Assembly: GCF_014636495.1 (NCBI RefSeq)
Contig: NZ_BMEM01000001.1
Span: 418,195 to 482,194, forward strand
Source of the DNA: Ornithinimicrobium tianjinense
GTDB taxonomy: Bacteria; Actinomycetota; Actinomycetes; Actinomycetales; Dermatophilaceae
Length of the DNA: 64,000 bases
Direction: 5' to 3'
Shown: piece by piece, positions 59,916 through 64,000 of the stretch
Numbering within the stretch: position 1 is the first letter of the stretch
How the letters are laid out: each line of letters starts with the position of its first letter
Translations under genes and position numbers: made by a program
Notes under the pieces: generated by a model
What the model was told of the DNA's origin: nothing
Databases searched by the model: none
The model's input: the letters and a program-made list of their open reading frames with translations, nothing else

Positions 59916-62900
59916 TCACACGGGGCGGCCTCCAGATGCCCATGTCTTGTCCCAGCTCAGGACGACCTTCTCTGTGAAGAGGCTTCCAAGGTCGACCGTG
60001 CGGAAGTGGTCGACGAGGTATCGGATTTCGTCGTGCTGCGGCCCTCGTGGGTCGACCTTGACCAGCACCAACCGGTGAGCGTTGGTGGTGTTCTTCCCCA
60101 CCATGACCTCGCTGTGGGTCACGACGAAGTCGTCGGCGCCCTCGACGCGGGCCTTGACCTCGATGAAGACCGTGCTCCGGTCGGGTGCTACGGACGCGAT
60201 GTCGTAGCCCTTGTTGTTGTGAGCCATCTCGGTCGGCTCGCGGCCGAGAGCGCGTTCGGCAGCCAGGGCCGCATCGACTCCACGCCTCTCGCTGACGGTC
60301 GTATCGACGGGCGGGCGGTCAGCAGGGCTCTCCGTCGCCCCATCAGCGCCGTCGAGCCAGGAGGCCGGCACTACGACGGCTGCGCACGCGACGCGAGGAG
60401 GGGGAGTGCGCATCGTGCGCTGGCGTTCGATGGAGGCAAGCCGCTCGACGAGCCGCGCCTGCAGGTCGTCAGCCTTCCTGCTGAGGCTGGTTGAAGACTC
60501 CTTGACCGCTTGGCCTGCTGACTCTTTCGCAGATGCGGCAAGCGCCTCGCTGCCGAGGCGGGTGATCTCCGCGCGCAGCCTCGTCTCCACGGCCCGGGCC
60601 GCAGCGTCGAGCTCCTCGCGGCGGCGGGGCGCAAGCTGGGCGACATACCCAGGCAGCTCGTGCTCGACCAGCCAGGAGACCGCGGCAGACTCGGCACCGT
60701 CCAGCCACGACATACCCCGTGCTCTCTCGGTCAACGGTCCCTCGGGGGCGGCGACGCAGTCGAGATAGGGGGCGGGGCCGGCAGCTGTCACCGTGCCGTG
60801 CTCGTCGGCATAGGCGTAGCCGAACGTGCGGCCGACGACCTCTCCGGTCCCGTCCAGCACCTCTTCAGTGACGCCGACGAGCAGCTGCGGCTCGTCGAGA
60901 TCGGGCGAGACCAGCACAGTGCCATGTTCGAGCGCCTCACCCGCCCGATCAAGTGTGGCGGCGATGACGGCGTCGTGCAGGGGGTGGCCCGGGGCGAGCA
61001 GGTCTGCTCGCTCGCTGCTGGGGTGGTCGATAGAGGCGATGTCGAAGGTGACGCGTAGGTATCGAGAGGCGATCGCCGCTCGGCGGGTGCGGAGCTCGGC
61101 AGGCACCCGGCTGATCTCATAGCGGTTCTTCTCCCGGCGCGCCATGCGCCCACCCAGCCGTTCGAAACCGGCGCGGAACGCCATCTCGATGTAGTGGGGC
61201 TGCAGGCGGCGGGCACGTGCCTCGTCCATGCGGCGTCTCAAGTGTGCGAGCTCCTCGGGTGAGAGGATCTCGCGGGCCAGCGCCTCGTTCATCAGTTCGT
61301 TGAGGCCCTCGGACACGCCGGCGTCGATGACCTCCTGCATGCGCGCGCGGACCTCCGGCTGGTCGCCGTAGCGGATCGCCTCCATCAGCAGGTCGCGCAG
61401 GGCCTGGTCGCCGAAGGCGTCGCCCCCGAGGACGTCGAAGATCTTGCCGCCGTAGGCCTCGCGCTGCTCGTCGATCTTGTCCAGCAGCCGCTTGAAGACC
61501 TCGCCCTCACGAGTGGTGATCGCCACCAGGTTCCACAGACGGCATACCTCGGTCTGCCCGATGCGGTGGATGCGACCGAAGCGCTGCTCGATGCGGTTGG
61601 GGTTCCACGGAAGGTCGTAGTTGACCATCAGGTGTGCGGCCTGGAGGTTGAGACCTTCACCGGCGGCATCGGTCGCGACGAGCACCTGGCACTCGGGGTT
61701 CTTGGTGAACTCCTCGGCGATCCGGCGGCGCTCCACCCGGTTGACGCCGCCATGCATGGCGACGACCGCGTCCCTGCGTCCGAGAATCGTGCCGATGCGC
61801 TGCACGAGGTAGTCGAGCGTGTCACGGTGCTCGGTGAAGACGATCAGCTTGCGCGGCGTCCCACCGTCACGCTCGAGGACGTTGCCCTCGAGGATCGAGC
61901 GCAGCTCGGACCACTTGACGTCGCGCCCGCTGGAGCGGACGAGGGCCGCCTGCTGGACGAGTTGGTCGAGCTCGGCGATCTCGGCGCGCAGCTCTGCCTC
62001 GGTGCGCGCAGCAGTCGCCGCGTCGACCAGCTCCTCCTCCCAGACCTCGGCCTCCTCTGACGCCCAGTCATCGTCATCGTCCGGGAGGTAGGAGGCTGGC
62101 GTCGCGGTCAGGACGCCGACGCCGTTGGCGAGGTCGTCGGCCCGTGTGCGGAGACGTGCCGTACGCCGCCTGAGGGACTCGTGGATCGCGGCCGGACTTG
62201 AGGCGAGCCGACGCTGCAGGACGGTGAGGGCGAAGCCGACCGTGCGCTTGCGGCCGCTGTCTAGATTGTCGGCGCGCCCCATCCCCTCGCGGACGTATGC
62301 CGTGACGGAGTCGTAGAGATCCTGCTCAAGAGGTGAGAGCTCGTAGGGCACCGTCTCAGCGCGGCGCTCCGGAAAGAGGGGTGTGCCGTCGAAGGTGAGC
62401 AGGTCCTCCTTCACCATGCGCCGCATGAAACGGGAGGTGTCGACCTTGCGGTGCGGTCCCTCGGATGCAGCCTTGCCGGCGAACTCGTCCCGGTCCAGCA
62501 GGGAGAGGAAGGTCTGGAAGTCGGCTTCGACGCCGTTGTGCGGTGTCGCGGTCATGAGCAGGAGGTGCCGCGTGATGTTGCCGAGGCGCTCGCCGAGGTC
62601 GAAGCGGCGCGTGCGGTTGAGCTTGCTGTTGAACCAGCGCGCTGACATGCGGTGCGCCTCGTCGACGATGACGAGGTCCCATTCCGAGTCGTCGAGCTGC
62701 TCGAGCAGGAGCTCGTTGCGGGCGAGCTGGTCCATACGGGCGATGAGATAGGGCTTGTCGTCGAAAACTGACCGGCCCGGCGCGGTGTCACCGTCACCTG
62801 CGGCGAGGACGCCGAAACGCAGACCGAACTTGAGGAAGAGCTCGTCCTGCCACTGGTGGACCAAACCACCCGGGGCGACGACCAGGCAGCGGTGCACGTC

Positions 62901-63344
62901 GTCGCGGAGCATGAGCTCCTTGATCAGCAGGCCGGCCATGATGGTCTTCCCTGCGCCTGGGTCGTCGGCAAGCAGGAAGCGCAAGGGGCGGCGGGGGAGC
63001 ATCTCGCCGTAAACCGCGCGGATCTGGTGGGGCAGCGGCTCGACCTCGCTGGTGGCCACGGCGATCATGGGGTCGAAGAGGCCAGCACGCTGGATGCGCT
63101 GGGCCTCAGCGGCGAGCTTGAAGTCGTCCGCTGGCGCGTCGAAGGGGCGGCGCGACCCAACCGCAAGGCTCAGCCGGTCCTCGTCGGAGCGATAGAGGAC
63201 TGCCTCCTGGATCGGGCCGGTGGGCGGGCGGTAGACGAGATTGAGGGCGTCTGCCCCGTGCCACGCGACGGCGACAACGGTGACGGGGCTGTTTGGCACG
63301 ACACCGTTCACGGAGGTGCCGGCGGTGATGTCCTCGAGGCGCAC
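59916..63344 (-). CDS. SNF2-type helicase with DUF3883 domain (DrmD-like)
   Basis: 1142 residues. SF2 motifs: Q/ I region LPHQIRAVYGEMLPRRPLRF, Walker A LADDPGAGKTIMAG (about 130), DEAH box VDEAHRMSARW (about 228), MTATPHNG, and motif VI NRIEQRFGRIHRIGQTEVC (about 590). The C-terminus (about 1040-1140) is DUF3883: NNKGYDIASVAPDRSTVFIE with VKAR, a nuclease-like fold. Relatives are RapA and the DISARM helicase DrmD. The next gene is the methylase, 138 bases downstream. Translocation on DNA together with the nuclease-like tail is its likely role. Confidence 0.92.
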   Translation of the reverse strand: MRLEDITAGTSVNGVVPNSPVTVVAVAWHGADALNLVYRPPTGPIQEAVLYRSDEDRLSLAVGSRRPFDAPADDFKLAAEAQRIQRAGLFDPMIAVATSEVEPLPHQIRAVYGEMLPRRPLRFLLADDPGAGKTIMAGLLIKELMLRDDVHRCLVVAPGGLVHQWQDELFLKFGLRFGVLAAGDGDTAPGRSVFDDKPYLIARMDQLARNELLLEQLDDSEWDLVIVDEAHRMSARWFNSKLNRTRRFDLGERLGNITRHLLLMTATPHNGVEADFQTFLSLLDRDEFAGKAASEGPHRKVDTSRFMRRMVKEDLLTFDGTPLFPERRAETVPYELSPLEQDLYDSVTAYVREGMGRADNLDSGRKRTVGFALTVLQRRLASSPAAIHESLRRRTARLRTRADDLANGVGVLTATPASYLPDDDDDWASEEAEVWEEELVDAATAARTEAELRAEIAELDQLVQQAALVRSSGRDVKWSELRSILEGNVLERDGGTPRKLIVFTEHRDTLDYLVQRIGTILGRRDAVVAMHGGVNRVERRRIAEEFTKNPECQVLVATDAAGEGLNLQAAHLMVNYDLPWNPNRIEQRFGRIHRIGQTEVCRLWNLVAITTREGEVFKRLLDKIDEQREAYGGKIFDVLGGDAFGDQALRDLLMEAIRYGDQPEVRARMQEVIDAGVSEGLNELMNEALAREILSPEELAHLRRRMDEARARRLQPHYIEMAFRAGFERLGGRMARREKNRYEISRVPAELRTRRAAIASRYLRVTFDIASIDHPSSERADLLAPGHPLHDAVIAATLDRAGEALEHGTVLVSPDLDEPQLLVGVTEEVLDGTGEVVGRTFGYAYADEHGTVTAAGPAPYLDCVAAPEGPLTERARGMSWLDGAESAAVSWLVEHELPGYVAQLAPRRREELDAAARAVETRLRAEITRLGSEALAASAKESAGQAVKESSTSLSRKADDLQARLVERLASIERQRTMRTPPPRVACAAVVVPASWLDGADGATESPADRPPVDTTVSERRGVDAALAAERALGREPTEMAHNNKGYDIASVAPDRSTVFIEVKARVEGADDFVVTHSEVMVGKNTTNAHRLVLVKVDPRGPQHDEIRYLVDHFRTVDLGSLFTEKVVLSWDKTWASGGRPV

Positions 63345-63425
63345 GGTCCCGACCTTATGCGTGAGGAGTCGATGGCCGTCGGGCCGGCCTTGACTTGCTT
63401 GCCCGACCGATCAATCGGTGTCGCG

Positions 63426-63647
63426 CTACCCCTGCAGAGCACCGTCGACGGCGTTCACCATCGCCTTCGCCATCTCCTGGTGCTCGCCCCGCCACTTCTT
63501 GCTACGTTCGTACTTGTCGTCGTCGACGAAGTTGCGGAGGGTCTCAAGCTGCTTGCGGGTGAAGAAGCCGGACACGACATACCCGAGCACCTCCCCACCC
63601 TTCTCGACCGGCTGGGCGTCGAACGTCACAGGGCTGTACTTGGGCAA
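63426..63647 (-). CDS. Small protein of unknown function
   Basis: 73 residues from a TTG start, chosen because AGGAGG lies 8 bases before it; an open frame reaches 63839 but loses protein character there. Sequence LPKYSPVTFDAQPVEKGGEV, LGYVVSGFFTRKQLETLRNF and a basic helix KYERSKKWRGEHQEMAKAMV. Not recognised. It is upstream of the helicase on the same strand with 81 bases between and could be its first operon gene. Confidence 0.6.
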   Translation of the reverse strand: MPKYSPVTFDAQPVEKGGEVLGYVVSGFFTRKQLETLRNFVDDDKYERSKKWRGEHQEMAKAMVNAVDGALQG

Positions 63648-63684
63648 TAGATAGTCCTCCTGGAACCGCAGTGTTCTTGCCGTG

Positions 63685-63690
63685 ACTATA
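63685..63690 (-). promoter_or_regulatory. Candidate -10 box TATAGT
   Basis: TATAGT on the minus strand, 38 bases before the TTG start of the 73-residue gene. A matching -35 is not evident. Confidence 0.4.
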
Positions 63691-63800
63691 GGCGGAACTG
63701 ATGCACTCGCGCGGGGTCGCGGGGCGAGGCATCGCGGACGGGAGGTCACCGCTATGGGGCGCCTCGTGTTGTGTCGGAGGGGAGTGGTAGCAATGTCCCC

Positions 63801-64000
63801 ATGGTGGAGCAGGGTGAACTTGCGAAGGAGCAGGCCCACTTCGATACGGCGTGGGACGCGCGGGAGAAGAGCCGCCAGCTCCTTCAGGGGGCGTGGGAAG
63901 CGGCGGGTGGACCGAACAAGGTCAGAGCACTCGTCAAGCGCAACGGTGAGCTCAAGGCCAAGCAGCTGGGTGGGCCAGAGGAGGCTGTGGCCTTTGGGCG
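63801..64000 (+). CDS. N-terminus of a HelR/HelD-like helicase, cut by the window edge
   Basis: About 66 residues are visible from the ATG at 63801: VEQGELAKEQAHFDTAWDAR, EKSRQLLQGAWEAAGG, then PEEAVAFGR. This fits the coiled-coil start of actinobacterial HelD/HelR-like UvrD-family ATPases, which remove stalled RNA polymerase. The match is to the N-terminal pattern only; the motor domain lies outside. It is divergent from the small TTG-start gene. Confidence 0.5.
   Translation, partial: MVEQGELAKEQAHFDTAWDAREKSRQLLQGAWEAAGGPNKVRALVKRNGELKAKQLGGPEEAVAFG

Noticed and set aside
1-64000. CRISPR array, tRNA or rRNA gene, integrase or transposase
   Set aside because: No regularly spaced repeats, cloverleaf-like sequences or recombinase motifs were found by reading.

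Overview
The window is very GC-rich, has short intergenic gaps, many GTG/TTG starts, leaderless-type promoters and Tat/lipoprotein signals. It encodes LLM-class flavin oxidoreductases, hipBA, VapB-type remnants and a LuxR/AAA regulator. This points to a high-GC Gram-positive actinobacterium. My guess is Micrococcales, near Intrasporangiaceae or Ornithinimicrobiaceae; that placement is inference from style, not a marker gene. No rRNA, tRNA, CRISPR array, integrase or transposase was seen.

Layout. 0-2 kb: end of a polar amino-acid ABC importer (binding protein, permease, ATPase). 2-11 kb: housekeeping and stress genes: SAM methyltransferase, cold-shock protein, class V aminotransferase, ERCC4/Lsr2-like nuclease, Tat-exported multicopper oxidase, DUF4242 protein, large LuxR-AAA regulator and universal stress protein (USP). 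10.8-15.6 kb: a two-gene cassette of an Hcp-family tube-like protein and a 1448-residue protein ending in a DUF2272 hydrolase-like domain. 15.8-23.6 kb: SRPBCC and PRC-barrel proteins, a hipBA toxin-antitoxin locus with three evenly spaced operators, a lipoprotein, two broken genes, a quinone oxidoreductase and a citrate-type two-component system. 23.8-27.8 kb: tripartite tricarboxylate transporter tctCBA with a USP and an RraA-like protein, nearly all overlapping by 4 bases. 27.9-33.4 kb: 5-oxoprolinase cluster (pxpA divergent from pxpB/pxpC, an NRAMP-like transporter and a DUF1445 protein), with the gene content of the Bacillus ycsF-ycsG-ycsI-kipI-kipA block. 33.4-41 kb: a second USP, small TA-like genes, CHRD protein, pRiA4b-ORF3 protein, a chimeric vapB/NERD relic and two coupled LLM oxidoreductases, one fused to a berberine-bridge-type FAD oxidase.

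41-64 kb is a defence and DNA-metabolism island: NERD protein, a frameshifted UvrD-like helicase, MazG-like pyrophosphohydrolase, PUA/EVE-like HNH endonuclease, DUF2075 helicase, a frameshifted zinc/LRV-repeat protein, and a tightly coupled array of SNF2 helicase (DUF3883), DUF1156 adenine methylase, DUF262/DUF1524 GmrSD-type nuclease, DUF499 ATPase and EcsC-family protein. The array resembles a DISARM-related modification/restriction system but lacks recognisable DrmA, DrmB and DrmC. The 48.7-50.9 kb gene and a patch inside the methylase have visibly lower GC than the rest.

The best candidates for something new are the Hcp/DUF2272 cassette and the DUF1156-DUF262-DUF499-EcsC-SNF2 array. A genome-style word, GTATGCCG, recurs more than 30 times in all reading frames and is rarer in the defence island. 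An inverted repeat CTAC-N8-GTAG covers the predicted -10 element of three stress genes.
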